From Comamonadaceae bacterium (GTDB taxonomy: Bacteria > Pseudomonadota > Gammaproteobacteria > Burkholderiales > Burkholderiaceae_C), in the NCBI GenBank assembly GCA_009996515.1, contig JAACZV010000006.1, positions 62,001 through 126,000 on the forward strand: DNA of 64,000 nt, in the 5' to 3' direction. A program made the position numbers and the translations under genes. Shown in pieces: positions 28,721 through 38,994 of the stretch (positions within the stretch are counted from its first letter, which is position 1; each line of letters starts with the position of its first letter). The notes under the pieces were generated by a model. It was not told where the DNA came from and ran no database searches. It saw only the letters and a program-made list of their open reading frames with translations.

Positions 28721-29305
28721 TCAGAAGCCCAGGCTGGCCAGCAGGTCGTCCACGTCGTCCTGCTTGAGGGCCTTGTCGGGCGTCTGCACGCCATGCAGCT
28801 CGAGGGACGCCGACTCGACGGCGGCCGGCGCGGGCAGCGACTCGATCAGGTCGCGCAGCGGCGGCTCCACGCGCTCCAGCATGCGACTGACCTTGTTGAT
28901 GACCTGGCCGGAGAGATCCTGGAAGTCCTGCGACATCATGATCTCGGTGTGCAGCGACTTCTCGCGCGACGCGAAACTGGCGGCGTCGGCCGCATAGGCG
29001 GCGCACAGCTTCATCAGCGCACGGGCGCGCTCCTGGCTGATGTTGGTGGACAGGGCCAGGCGGTTCAGCGCGTCGGACAGCTCACGGCCCTTCTTGCGCA
29101 CCGCCTCGGCGTCCACCTGGGCGGCCTCGACGAGGTTGAGCACCTTGGTGGCGGCCTGCTCCGTCATGCTGCGCACATAGGACAGGCGCTCGCGGGCATC
29201 GGGCAGTTCGTCGACGACGTTGTGCAGGATCTGGGCCGCGTCGGCCCGAATCATGGCTTGAATGGATACGTCGGACACCTGAACTCCCTGGCTGCGCGCC
29301 GCCAC
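28721..29305 (-). CDS. cheZ: Chemotaxis phosphatase CheZ
   Basis: MMSQDFQDLSGQVINKV catalytic helix and C-terminal QDDVDDLLASLGF CheY-binding tail. Confidence 0.92.
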   Translation of the reverse strand: MAARSQGVQVSDVSIQAMIRADAAQILHNVVDELPDARERLSYVRSMTEQAATKVLNLVEAAQVDAEAVRKKGRELSDALNRLALSTNISQERARALMKLCAAYAADAASFASREKSLHTEIMMSQDFQDLSGQVINKVSRMLERVEPPLRDLIESLPAPAAVESASLELHGVQTPDKALKQDDVDDLLASLGF

Positions 29306-29402
29306 CGGCGACGGGAGCGGAAAGTTTAGAAGTCCTGCCGCCGCGCACCGCCACCACGGAGCGGGCCGAGCGCGGCCTTTGTCACGCTGGCGGCCGGCGC
29401 CT

Positions 29403-30206
29403 TCAGCGCGCCGCCAGGCAGGCGCGCAGCGCCGCGATCTGCTGCGCGTCCAGGCGGCCGCCGGCCTCGGCCAGGGCCAGCTGGCGCCAGGCCAGCGCGC
29501 GCAGCAGGTCGGCGTCCAGGCCCGCCGCCGCCAATGCGTCCAGATGGCGCGTCAGCACGCCGACGTCGCCGCGCGCGATGGGGCCGGAGACGGCGCCGGC
29601 CAGGCCGCGCGCCAGCGCCGTGTCCAGCGCACCGCGGCTCAGCGGCGCCAGGGCCGGCAGCGCCTCGGCCGGCGCCAGTCCGGCGGACGCCCACAGCGCC
29701 TGGGCCTCGGCCAGCACGGCCAGCACGCCGCTGGCGGCCAGGTTGGCCGCCGCGTGATAGGCCGCCCGGGCCTGGGCCGGCATGGGCCAGGGCAGGTCCA
29801 GCGGCCGCAGGCCCAGCGCCTGGGCCAGGGCCTGCAGCGCGGGCCGGTGCGCGGCGTCGGCCTCGATGCCCACGTGCACGCCCGCCAGGCCCGCATCGCC
29901 GGCCAGCAGCTTCAGCGGATGGAAGCCGGCCGCGGCGGGCGCCGGCGCCAGCGTGGCCAGCGGCGTCGCGCCGCTGCAATGCAGGGCCAGCTGGCCGGCC
30001 CGCCAGGGCAGCGCCGCGGCGGTGGCGGCGATGTGGTCGTCGGGCACGGTCAGCCAGACCCAGTCGGCGGCCCGCGCCGCGTCCGCGGGCAGCAGTTCGC
30101 CCGCGCCCGGCGCGCGCCGCCCCACGACGACCGTCTCGCCGGCCGCGCGCAGCGCCGGCACCAGCGCCCGCGCCAGGCGGCCGTAACCGATGACGGCGTG
30201 GGTCAT
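29403..30206 (-). CDS. Rossmann-like / DUF2520 family oxidoreductase-like protein
   Basis: VIGYGRLARALVPALRAAGETVVVGRR; LHCSGATPLATLAPAPAAAGFHPLKLLAGD. Confidence 0.8.
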   Translation of the reverse strand: MTHAVIGYGRLARALVPALRAAGETVVVGRRAPGAGELLPADAARAADWVWLTVPDDHIAATAAALPWRAGQLALHCSGATPLATLAPAPAAAGFHPLKLLAGDAGLAGVHVGIEADAAHRPALQALAQALGLRPLDLPWPMPAQARAAYHAAANLAASGVLAVLAEAQALWASAGLAPAEALPALAPLSRGALDTALARGLAGAVSGPIARGDVGVLTRHLDALAAAGLDADLLRALAWRQLALAEAGGRLDAQQIAALRACLAAR

Positions 30207-30219
30207 GTCCGCGCCACCT

Positions 30220-30984
30220 TCAAGGCTTGACGAACTTCAGCGTCATGCGGTCGCTCTCGCCGATGGCCTGGTACTTCGCGCGGTCCTTGTCCTTGAGCGC
30301 GTAAGTCGGCGGCAGCGTCCAGACGCCTTCGGGATGGTCGGCCGTGTCCCTGGGGTTGGCGTTGACCTCGCTGCGGCCCGCCAGCTTGAAGCCGGCCTTC
30401 TCGGCGAACTGGATGACGGTAGCCTCCTGCACATAGCCCGTGCCGGCCTTGGGATCCTGCGTGCGCGAGGCCGGCAGGCGATGCTCCTCCACGCCCAGCA
30501 CGCCGCCCGGCTTGAGCGCCTTGAAGGCCGCGTCGAACACGGCTTGCGCCGTGCCGCCGTTCATCCAGTTGTGCACGTTGCGGAAGGTCAGCACCGCGTC
30601 GGCGCTGCCGGGCGGCGCGATGTCGAGCTGGCCCTTGGCGGGATCGAAGCTCGTGATCTGCACCTTGCCGTAGACGGGCAACGATTCCATCTTGGCCTTG
30701 AAGCGCGCGCCGCCACCGGCCGCATAGAGCTGGCCCCGCTCGCGCAGATAGGGCGCCAGGATCTCGGTGTACCAGCCGCCGCCCGGCGCCAGCTCGACGA
30801 CGGTGTCGCCGGGCTTGATGCCGAAGAAGCTCAGCGTCTCGTAGGGATGGCGCGCCGGGTCGCGCGCGACGTTCCCGACGCTGCGGTGCTCGGCCGCGAC
30901 GGCGGCCTTCAGCGGGTCGGCCGCCTGGGCCTGGGCGCCGACGGCAGCGGCGGCAACGAGGGTGGCGGTGAGCCAGGTCTTCAT
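30220..30984 (-). CDS. Exported class I SAM-dependent methyltransferase-like protein
   Basis: Signal peptide; FFGIKPGDTVVELAPGGGWYTEILAPYL; YVQEATVIQFAEKAGFKL. Confidence 0.83.
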   Translation of the reverse strand: MKTWLTATLVAAAAVGAQAQAADPLKAAVAAEHRSVGNVARDPARHPYETLSFFGIKPGDTVVELAPGGGWYTEILAPYLRERGQLYAAGGGARFKAKMESLPVYGKVQITSFDPAKGQLDIAPPGSADAVLTFRNVHNWMNGGTAQAVFDAAFKALKPGGVLGVEEHRLPASRTQDPKAGTGYVQEATVIQFAEKAGFKLAGRSEVNANPRDTADHPEGVWTLPPTYALKDKDRAKYQAIGESDRMTLKFVKP

Positions 30985-31059
30985 GGGTGCGGTCTCCTGT
31001 TCGAGGCGGGCCAGTATCCCGTCTCGGCCGTACCCATGACTAAGGTCAGCCGAACGCCC

Positions 31060-33099
31060 TCAGCGCTTGGGCTTGGACGGCTTCTTGGCGCCGCTGGCAT
31101 CGGCCGGCGCGACGACGCCCTTCACGGCCGCCTGCGCCAGCTTGAAGAACACGTCGGTGTTGTCGATGACGCCCGTGAAGGCCAGCGCACCGGGGCCGTA
31201 GGCCGACAGCGGCACGTCGGTGGCCGTGTGCACGGCCTGGTCGCCGGGCACCTGGCCGGTGACGAAGTAGTCGCCCTGCGCGTCGTCGCGCTCCTTGGCG
31301 TTGGCCGGGTACCACTTCAGCGGCATCTCGCTGGCAAAAGGCTGCTGGCCGTCGCGCTGCGGCGTCTTCTTGGTGCGCCAGTCCTCGTGGCGGTCGGCGT
31401 TGGCGCCGTAGCCCACCAGCAGGCGGTAGTCGATGTCGGTGGTCTCGGGATAGCCGTCGGCGGCCAGCCGGTAGCGCGGAAAACCGGCCTTCTCGTAGGC
31501 GCCCACGACGCTGTTGCGCAGGTGGGCCACGCCCTTCTTCGTCGCCAGCTCGGCCAGTTGCGCGTCCGTCACGACGGCGCCGCCGATCAGCGCGGCGCCC
31601 GAGCATTCATGGTCGGCCGTCACGATGACCAGCGTGTCGCCGCGCCGGGCCGCGAAGTCCTGCGCCACGGCCACCGCGCGGTCGAACTCCAGCGTGTCCA
31701 TCATCCAGCGCTCGGTGTCCATCGCATGGGCCTGCTTGTCGATGGACGCGCCCTCGATCATCAGCACGAAGCCCTGGGGCGAGCGCTGCAGCACGTCCAG
31801 CGCCTTGGCGGCCATCTCGTCCAGCATGGGCTGGTCGGGCAGGCCGAAGTCCTCGACGACGCTGGCGCCGGAGAGGCCGTTCCTGTCCGTGCCGCGGCGG
31901 CCGTTGATCTTGTCCAGCGCCACGTTCATGTTGGAGAACGCGAACAGGCCCAGCAGCGGCCGGGACGGGTCGGCCTTGTCGAGGTCGCTCTTGGTCGCGG
32001 CGTACTGGAAGCCGGCGGACTGGAAGTCCTTGATGAGGTCGCGGTCCTTGTCCAGCGCGCCGGCGCTCACGCCCCAGCGCCTGGCGATCTCGGCCGTATG
32101 CGGGTCGGTGGCGGAGAAGGCGTAGTCGTTGCTGTCGGTGCGCGCCGAGCCGGGCGTGCCGGCGGGCAGGAACCATTTGCGGCCGCCGCCCATCAGCACG
32201 GTGAGGCCGGTGTGGCCGCGGTCGTCGAAGAACTGGTCCACGATGCCGGTGCCGGCGCCGCGGTTGCTGCTGTGCACGGCGTTGCCGGCCGGCGTGGCGT
32301 CGAAGACGTCGGCCGTCGTCACGAGGCCCAGCCGCTTGCCCTGGGTGCGGTGCAGGTACTCGGACAGGTACTCGATGCGCGGGTTGTCGAAGGGATCGGT
32401 CGTGTCGTCGGGGAACACGCCCTCCTCGTTGTTGTTGTTCTTGTTGCCGCTGACATAGGCCGTCATGCCGGGCGACGAGTCCGTCACGATGGAATTCAGC
32501 GACGAGGTCTTCACGAGGGCCGTGGCCGGGAACATGTCCATCGCCAGCGGCGCCATCGCCTTGCCCTGCGCATAGCCGTGCACGATGCGCGCGGCGGTGC
32601 GCTGCGCCGCGCCCATGCCGTCGCCCAGCAGGATGATGATGTTCTTGACCTTGGGGCCCAGCTGGGGCCCGGCGGCCGTGAAGGGCACGACCTCGAAGTT
32701 GCCCTTGGCGACGACCTTCTGGCCGTCGGCCTGCGTGGCCTCGACGCTGAACTCGTGCCGCCCGGCGGCCGCGCTGCTGACGGCGCGCACGGTGGCGATG
32801 GCGGTCTCGGCGGCGACGTCTTTCACGCAGCCCGTCGCGCAGTCGCGCAGCGCGACGCGGGCGGCCACCGGCCTGCCGTCGATGAGGAAGCGCGCGGCCG
32901 TGATGCGCTGGCCCGGGTCGGGCCTGATGCTGGCCTGCAGGTCGAAGCGCTGGCCCGGCAGGAAGCGGGCGATGACGGGGTCGGCCCGGCCGCTAGAGAA
33001 CAGCTCGCTGGGCGGCGTCAGCCGCGTCACGCTGGGGGCGGCGACGGCAGCGCCGGCGGAAAGGATCGCGAGGGCCGCGAGAAGCAGGTTGGGTTTCAT
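31060..33099 (-). CDS. Alkaline phosphatase (PhoA superfamily)
   Basis: NIIILLGDGMGAAQRTAARI; VTDSSPGMTAYVSGNKNN; IVTADHECSG. Confidence 0.92.
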   Translation of the reverse strand: MKPNLLLAALAILSAGAAVAAPSVTRLTPPSELFSSGRADPVIARFLPGQRFDLQASIRPDPGQRITAARFLIDGRPVAARVALRDCATGCVKDVAAETAIATVRAVSSAAAGRHEFSVEATQADGQKVVAKGNFEVVPFTAAGPQLGPKVKNIIILLGDGMGAAQRTAARIVHGYAQGKAMAPLAMDMFPATALVKTSSLNSIVTDSSPGMTAYVSGNKNNNNEEGVFPDDTTDPFDNPRIEYLSEYLHRTQGKRLGLVTTADVFDATPAGNAVHSSNRGAGTGIVDQFFDDRGHTGLTVLMGGGRKWFLPAGTPGSARTDSNDYAFSATDPHTAEIARRWGVSAGALDKDRDLIKDFQSAGFQYAATKSDLDKADPSRPLLGLFAFSNMNVALDKINGRRGTDRNGLSGASVVEDFGLPDQPMLDEMAAKALDVLQRSPQGFVLMIEGASIDKQAHAMDTERWMMDTLEFDRAVAVAQDFAARRGDTLVIVTADHECSGAALIGGAVVTDAQLAELATKKGVAHLRNSVVGAYEKAGFPRYRLAADGYPETTDIDYRLLVGYGANADRHEDWRTKKTPQRDGQQPFASEMPLKWYPANAKERDDAQGDYFVTGQVPGDQAVHTATDVPLSAYGPGALAFTGVIDNTDVFFKLAQAAVKGVVAPADASGAKKPSKPKR

Positions 33100-33109
33100 C
33101 GGCAGGGAC

Positions 33110-33574
33110 TCAATGCGATTGGGAAGCGGCGGCCAGCGCGTCGGGCGCGAGGTGCAGGCGCAGCCAGGACACGCGGCCGGTCTCGTCCTCGGCGGGGCCG
33201 TACTCGAGCCGGCCGCTCAGCGCCAGCGGGCCGGCGCGGTGGGCGACGACGCGGTCGCGCTGCCCCTCGGGCAGCAGCACGGTGACGGTGGCGGCGGGCA
33301 GGTCGTCGGCCTCGCCGTCGGCATGCTCGGCCATGGAGACCGGCCGCGGCGTCAGCAGAAAGCGCCCCGGCTGGGCCTGCTCGCGCTGCACCATGAAGCC
33401 CACCAGCCTCACCTCGCGGCCGCTGGCGGCCAGCAGCCGCGGCGTGGGCTGCAGGCCGCGCGGGCCGGCGGGCTGCACGAAGAAGTCGCCGAAGCCCAGC
33501 GCCAGCGGCGCTTCGCCGGCATGGGCGGTGGCGGCGAGGCCGGTCAGGGCCAGCAGGACGGATGGCAGTCTCAT
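33110..33574 (-). CDS. Hypothetical exported protein upstream of alkaline phosphatase
   Basis: Signal peptide MRLPSVLLALTGLAATAHAG; 10-nt gap to the phosphatase gene. Confidence 0.7.
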   Translation of the reverse strand: MRLPSVLLALTGLAATAHAGEAPLALGFGDFFVQPAGPRGLQPTPRLLAASGREVRLVGFMVQREQAQPGRFLLTPRPVSMAEHADGEADDLPAATVTVLLPEGQRDRVVAHRAGPLALSGRLEYGPAEDETGRVSWLRLHLAPDALAAASQSH

Positions 33575-33671
33575 GCAGCGCGGGTGCTCAAAGGCGGCGA
33601 TGCTGGCCCCGCGGCATGACAGGGGCGTGACGACACGCGGCGGCGCGGCAGCCCTCCCGGCCCGGCGCAAG

Positions 33672-33706
33672 AAAAAACCCTTCGGCCGACGCGGCGGTCC
33701 GAAGGG
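33672..33706 (-). terminator. Intrinsic terminator ~100 nt upstream of the 33574 start
   Basis: Minus strand CCCTTCGG-ACCGCCGCGTCGG-CCGAAGGG-TTTTTT. Confidence 0.8.
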
Positions 33707-33818
33707 CTGAATCCACCCGTGACGGGAGGAGGAGACAAGTGCCGTACGTTAATGCGGGACAAACCCCTACGGCGCTCAAGTTCGCGACCGAAGGCCGTCG
33801 CGCGCCGCCGGACCGCGC

Positions 33819-35213
33819 TTGGACCCGCGGCCGGCCGGCCCTACATTGCCGACTGCCCCCGCCGCCGGAGACCGCACCATAGCCTCGCCCCCCCGCCCCG
33901 TCAGCTTCCGGGAAGCCCTGCGCTTCTGGCTCAAGCTCGGCTTCATCAGCTTCGGCGGCCCGGCCGGGCAGATCGCCATCATGCACACCGAGCTGGTGGA
34001 GCGCCGCCGCTGGATCAGCGAGCGGCGCTTCCTGCATGCGCTGAACTACTGCATGCTGCTGCCCGGCCCCGAGGCCCAGCAGCTGGCCACCTACATCGGC
34101 TGGCTGATGCACCGCACCCGCGGCGGGCTGGCGGCCGGCCTGCTGTTCGTGCTGCCCTCGCTGTTCATCCTCGTGCTGCTGTCCTGGATCTACCTGGCCT
34201 GGGGCCAGCTGCCGCTGGTGGCGGGGCTGTTCTACGGCCTCAAGCCCGCCGTGACGGCGCTGGTGCTGCACGCGGCCCACCGCATCGGCACGCGGGCCCT
34301 GAGGAATGCCTGGCTCTGGGCCATCGCCGCCGCGGCCTTCGTCGCCATCTTTGCGCTGCACGCGCCCTTCCCCCTCATCGTGCTGGCCGCCGCCCTCGTC
34401 GGCCATGTCGGCGGGCGGCACGCGCCGCAGGTCTTCGCGCCCGGCGGCGGCCCCGGCGCGGCCCGGCAGGGCTGGGGCCCGGCGCTGATCGACGACGACA
34501 CGCCCACGCCGCCCCATGCCCGCTTCGGCCGCGCCCGGCTGGCGCGCGTGCTGGCCGGCGGCCTGGGGCTGTGGGCTGCCGCACTGGCGGCGCTGGCGCT
34601 GACCAGCGGCTGGCAGGGGGCGCTGGCGCAGATGGGCTGGTTCTTCACCCAGGCCGCGCTGCTGACCTTCGGCGGCGCCTATGCCGTGCTGCCCTATGTC
34701 TACCAGGGGGCCGTCGAGCAGCAGCATTGGCTGACCGGCGCGCAGATGATGGACGGCCTGGCGCTGGGAGAGACGACGCCGGGGCCGCTGATCATGGTGG
34801 TGGCCTTCGTCGGCTTCGTGGGCGGCTGGACGCGGCAGCTGTTCGGCCCCGACGCCCTCTTCCTGGCCGGCGCGGCGGCGGCCGGCGTCGCCACCTTCTT
34901 CACCTTCCTGCCGTCCTTCGTCTTCATCCTGGCCGGCGGGCCGCTGATCGAGTCCACGCATGGCCAGCTGCGCTTCACCGCACCGCTGACGGCCATCACG
35001 GCCGCCGTCGTCGGCGTCATCCTGAACCTGGCGCTGTTCTTCGCCTGGCATGTGTTGTGGCCGCAGGGGCTGGCCGGAGGGTTCGACGGCGTCGCGGCCC
35101 TGATCGCCACGGGGGCCGCCATCGCGCTGTGGCGCTTCAGGCTGGGCGTCATGCCGCTGCTGGCCTTGTGCGCGCTGGCCGGCCTGGCGGCCCGCCTGCT
35201 GCAGGGCGGCTGA
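33819..35213 (+). CDS. chrA: Chromate transporter ChrA family
   Basis: [38 protein letters not shown]; second half [22 protein letters not shown]. Confidence 0.93.
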   Translation: MDPRPAGPTLPTAPAAGDRTIASPPRPVSFREALRFWLKLGFISFGGPAGQIAIMHTELVERRRWISERRFLHALNYCMLLPGPEAQQLATYIGWLMHRTRGGLAAGLLFVLPSLFILVLLSWIYLAWGQLPLVAGLFYGLKPAVTALVLHAAHRIGTRALRNAWLWAIAAAAFVAIFALHAPFPLIVLAAALVGHVGGRHAPQVFAPGGGPGAARQGWGPALIDDDTPTPPHARFGRARLARVLAGGLGLWAAALAALALTSGWQGALAQMGWFFTQAALLTFGGAYAVLPYVYQGAVEQQHWLTGAQMMDGLALGETTPGPLIMVVAFVGFVGGWTRQLFGPDALFLAGAAAAGVATFFTFLPSFVFILAGGPLIESTHGQLRFTAPLTAITAAVVGVILNLALFFAWHVLWPQGLAGGFDGVAALIATGAAIALWRFRLGVMPLLALCALAGLAARLLQGG

Positions 35214-35247
35214 GCGGGTGGCGGCCGCACTGGCGTAGGCTTGCGCC

Positions 35248-35808
35248 ATGAGCCGCCGCATCGCCGCCCTCGCCACCGCCCTGCTCGCCGCCCTGGCGCT
35301 GGCGACCTGCGCCGTCGTGAGCCGCGTGGCCGGCGATCATCTGGACATCGAGCGGGCCGAGCTGCAGGCCCGCATCGAAGCACGCTTCCCGACGCAGCAC
35401 TGCAAGCTGCTCGTCGCCTGCCTGGACCTGTCCAGGCCCGAGGTCGTGCTGACCGAGGGCGAAGACCGCATCGGCCTCAACGCCGACGCCACGCTGAGGC
35501 TGGGAGGGCGCGAGCAGACCGGCCGCGTGGGCTTCTCGGGCCGGCCGCGCTATGTGCCCGAGCAGGGCCAGCTGTTCCTGGACGATCTGCAGATCACGAC
35601 GCTGGAGTTCCCGGGTGTCTCCGAGGCCTACATCGCCGCCGTGAAGCTGCGCGGACCGGTGCTGATCCATGCGCTGCTGGGCGCCCGCCCCGTCTACACG
35701 TTGGATGCCGGCACGACCAAGGGCGCGCTGGCCAAGCTGGCCGTGCGGGACGTGAAGGTGGTGAACGGGAAGCTCCGGATCAGCTTCGCGCTGGCGGGGC
35801 GCGAGTAG
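35248..35808 (+). CDS. DUF1439-like lipoprotein
   Basis: N-terminal signal/lipobox-like ALATC; IERAELQARIEARFP...VVLTEGEDRIGLNADATLRLGG. Confidence 0.75.
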   Translation: MSRRIAALATALLAALALATCAVVSRVAGDHLDIERAELQARIEARFPTQHCKLLVACLDLSRPEVVLTEGEDRIGLNADATLRLGGREQTGRVGFSGRPRYVPEQGQLFLDDLQITTLEFPGVSEAYIAAVKLRGPVLIHALLGARPVYTLDAGTTKGALAKLAVRDVKVVNGKLRISFALAGRE

Positions 35809-36268
35809 CCGGGCGCGCCTGGCGCGCGCTGCGAAGGTCGATGGCGACGAAACGCCGACCATCGCTTGGGACGGTCGGCCGCGCGCCACGGCGCCGTCGG
35901 CGTGATCCCGAACCCGACGCCGTTCTGCGCCCGGGTGATCGAGGCAAGCAGGATCGCGAACATGCCTCGCCAAGCGGCGGGAGCAGGCTCTCCGACTGAC
36001 AGCCCACTGCGCCCATGGCCGGGCTGCTGGAGGGCGTCTTGGCCCGAAGGCCCGGCTGGCCAGCGATGCGCCCGGTGGCCTGGGCGCCCACGCCCACCGT
36101 CGATCGGCCAGGCCGGGGCGGCCGATTGGCTGGCGCGGGATGGCCGGGTTGCTGCGCGAAGCCACGATGCACACGAGGCGCGCCTGCCGCACAGGGCCGA
36201 GGGCGCAATTCGTCGTTTCCAGCCGACTTTTCAGCTGCAGGCTTACCCTAGGTCAAGGACATGCCAGG

Positions 36269-36311
36269 TTGACAATGTTGTCCGTACAAATCAATCTTGT
36301 ACGGACAACAT
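36269..36311 (+). promoter_or_regulatory. TTGACA -35 abutting a 15-bp perfect inverted repeat (putative operator) upstream of the TonB receptor
   Basis: ATGTTGTCCGTACAA (36275-36289) - ATCAATC - TTGTACGGACAACAT (36297-36311). Confidence 0.85.
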
Positions 36312-36387
36312 GGGAAGCTCGGAAATGACGAGCGTGTTGCCGGGGACGCTGACGCCCCATCCGCCCGAACGCACAGGAGTAACCGTA

Positions 36388-38577
36388 GTGAATTGTTCCT
36401 TCCGAACACGTCCCGCAGTCCGCCTCAGCCCCTTGTATCTGGGCGCTCTGCTCTGCCTGGCCCTGCCGGCGGCACACGCCCAGACTGCCGATCCCGCGCC
36501 GACTCGGCAAGAAGCGGGACCGGACGCCCAGACCGAGCCTGCCAAGCTGGGCGTGGTCGTGGTCACCGCGCAGCGCCGCAACGAGGCGCTGCAATCGACG
36601 CCGGTGGCGATCACCGCATTGAGCGCGACCGACCTCGAACGCAAGCAGGTTCGCCGTCTCGACGACATGAAGTTCGAGGTGCCCAATGTCGTCATCGAGG
36701 CGGCCACCGGCACCTCCAGCGGCGCGAAGATCTTCATGCGCGGCATCGGCACCGACGACACGGTGTTCACGACCGACCCCTCGGTGGCGATCTATGTGGA
36801 CGACATGTATCTGGCGCGCGCCACCGGCGCGATGCTGGACATGTTCGAGCTGGAGCGGGTGGAAGTGCTGCGCGGCCCGCAGGGCACGCTGTATGGCCGC
36901 AACGCCACCGGTGGTGCGGTGCGTTACGTGACCAAGAAGCCCACCGGTGAGTCGCGCCTGGAGGCGGAAACCCGCGTCGGCAATCTGGGGCGCTTCGACC
37001 TGCAGCTCGGTGGCGGCACCAGGCTCGGCGATTCGGTGGCCGTGTCGTATGGCCTGATGTCGAAGACGCGCGGCGGCTCGATGCGCGACATCACCAACAA
37101 CCGCGACGTCAATGACGAGGACATGAAGGGCGGCCGAGTCGGCCTGGCTTTCGACCTGAGCCGCGACACCAGCGTGCGGCTGTCGGCCGACATCCTGCGC
37201 CAGCGCAGCGGGCCCAGCTATGCCTCGGGCATCCTCGACCCCGTCAAGGCCGCGAAGTACGGCCGCCCGGTCAACAACGCCGACGGCAATCTGCTGACGC
37301 TGGAGACCGATCTGCCTGACGGCAGCAATGATCTCGATCAGGCCGGCTTCGCGCTGACGACCTCGACGGATATGGGTGCCTTCGAGTGGCGCAACATCCT
37401 GACCTACCGGCAGATGGACAACCTGCTCTACATCGACGCCGACGGCACGGCGCAGAAGCGCTATCACCTGTACCAAGACCAGTCGCAATCGCAGGCCAGC
37501 TACGAGATGCAGTTCGTCTCGCTCGACAAGGGTCCGCTGAGCTGGACCGGCGGCCTGTTCGCCTTCCGGGAGAAGAACGACCAGCCGACGCGCCAGGACA
37601 TCTTCGGCACCGGCGGCCTGGCCACGATCGCGCAGAAGACCCTGGCCGTGGCCGCCTATGGCCAGGCGGACTGGCGCTTCGACAAGGTCTGGAAGGTCAC
37701 TGGCGGCCTGCGCTACAGCCACGAGAGCAAGGATTTCAGCTTCGATGCGCTGAAGGCCGACGGCAGCCGCAGCTTCGACGTGCGGATCAAGCGGGATTGG
37801 GGCCGCGCGGACTGGAAGCTCGGCATCGATGCCCAGTTCAGCCGCGATCTGTTCGGCTACGCCTCGGTGACGACCGGTTTCAAGAGCGGCGGCTTCAATG
37901 GCCGTGGCGCGACCAAGGCGGCCGCTTCCGTCGTGCTGCGGCCCGAGACCGTGCGCACCTACGAGACCGGTCTGAAGTCGACGCTGGCCGACGGTGCCGT
38001 GATCCTGAACGGCAACGTCTTCCGCAACGAGTACAACGACCTGCAGCTCAATGCCTATGACGCCAACGGCCAATCCAATCTGACCAACGCCACCAGTGCG
38101 GTCATCCAGGGCATAGAGATCGAGGCCTCGGCCCAGTTGAGCAGGCACTGGCAGGCGGGCATGAACATCGGCACGCTGGATGCCAAGTACAAGAAGTTCA
38201 GCGACGCCAATGCGGTGATCTTCGATGGCGTGCCGCTGAAGATGGCGCCCAAGCTGCAGTACGGCCTGAGCACCAGCTACCGCGCGCCGCTCGGCGCCGG
38301 CCAACTGCTGTTCAATGCCCAGCTCAAGCATGTCGGCGAGCATTACCTGAACCTGGCCGCGTCCGAGATCATCAAGACCGAGGCCTACACGCTGGTTGAC
38401 GCGCGCATCGCCTACGAGGCGCCGGGCAACAGGTGGAGCGTCGGCCTGTGGGGCAAGAACCTGACCAACAAGCTCTACTACGCCGGCGCCTTCGACATCT
38501 CGGGCCTGGGCATCGCCGATGCCTACATCAGCATGCCGCGCACCTTCGGCATCGATGCGCGTTATCGCTTCTGGTGA
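36388..38577 (+). CDS. TonB-dependent receptor
   Basis: GTG start with AGGAG at 36375; signal peptide, plug VVVTAQRRNEALQSTPVAITALSATDLE, RVEVLRGPQGTLYGRNATGGAVRYVTKKP, C-terminal aromatic. Confidence 0.94.
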   Translation: MNCSFRTRPAVRLSPLYLGALLCLALPAAHAQTADPAPTRQEAGPDAQTEPAKLGVVVVTAQRRNEALQSTPVAITALSATDLERKQVRRLDDMKFEVPNVVIEAATGTSSGAKIFMRGIGTDDTVFTTDPSVAIYVDDMYLARATGAMLDMFELERVEVLRGPQGTLYGRNATGGAVRYVTKKPTGESRLEAETRVGNLGRFDLQLGGGTRLGDSVAVSYGLMSKTRGGSMRDITNNRDVNDEDMKGGRVGLAFDLSRDTSVRLSADILRQRSGPSYASGILDPVKAAKYGRPVNNADGNLLTLETDLPDGSNDLDQAGFALTTSTDMGAFEWRNILTYRQMDNLLYIDADGTAQKRYHLYQDQSQSQASYEMQFVSLDKGPLSWTGGLFAFREKNDQPTRQDIFGTGGLATIAQKTLAVAAYGQADWRFDKVWKVTGGLRYSHESKDFSFDALKADGSRSFDVRIKRDWGRADWKLGIDAQFSRDLFGYASVTTGFKSGGFNGRGATKAAASVVLRPETVRTYETGLKSTLADGAVILNGNVFRNEYNDLQLNAYDANGQSNLTNATSAVIQGIEIEASAQLSRHWQAGMNIGTLDAKYKKFSDANAVIFDGVPLKMAPKLQYGLSTSYRAPLGAGQLLFNAQLKHVGEHYLNLAASEIIKTEAYTLVDARIAYEAPGNRWSVGLWGKNLTNKLYYAGAFDISGLGIADAYISMPRTFGIDARYRFW

Positions 38578-38994
38578 CCGCCCGATGTTGCCGCCCGCGA
38601 GGGCGGCTCGTTCGAGACGGGCTTGACGATCGCTCGGCCGATCAAGCTCTTGTCGACTGCATGCCCTGCCGCGCCTGCCGGATGCCGCAAGTCAGGCCAG
38701 CATGCGCCGATCGTCAGCAAGCGCCGCGAACTGGCCGGCCTGTGAGCATGGCCCAGGCCGGCATGCGCTCCTAGCGAGCGGCGCCGGCCGCATCGGCTGC
38801 GGCCGAGGAAGGCGGATGGGGCGTGCAGGCCCCGGGCCTGCGAGCGGCTTTGTCTATGGCTGCGACAGCGTGGCCGCGCCGCGGTGACAACTACTTCACG
38901 CAAATGCCCGCAGCCCTTTTCGGCTCGCCAGGGAGCGCCGCCGCAAAAGCTATCGTTTCGCGTGATTCATTTGGTTACCACCCCTCAGGATTTC

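Noticed and set aside
30190-33285. 1031 aa plus-strand ORF
   Set aside because: Antisense to the methyltransferase and alkaline phosphatase genes; compositional artefact.
36253-38343. 696 aa minus-strand ORF
   Set aside because: Antisense to a convincing TonB-dependent receptor.
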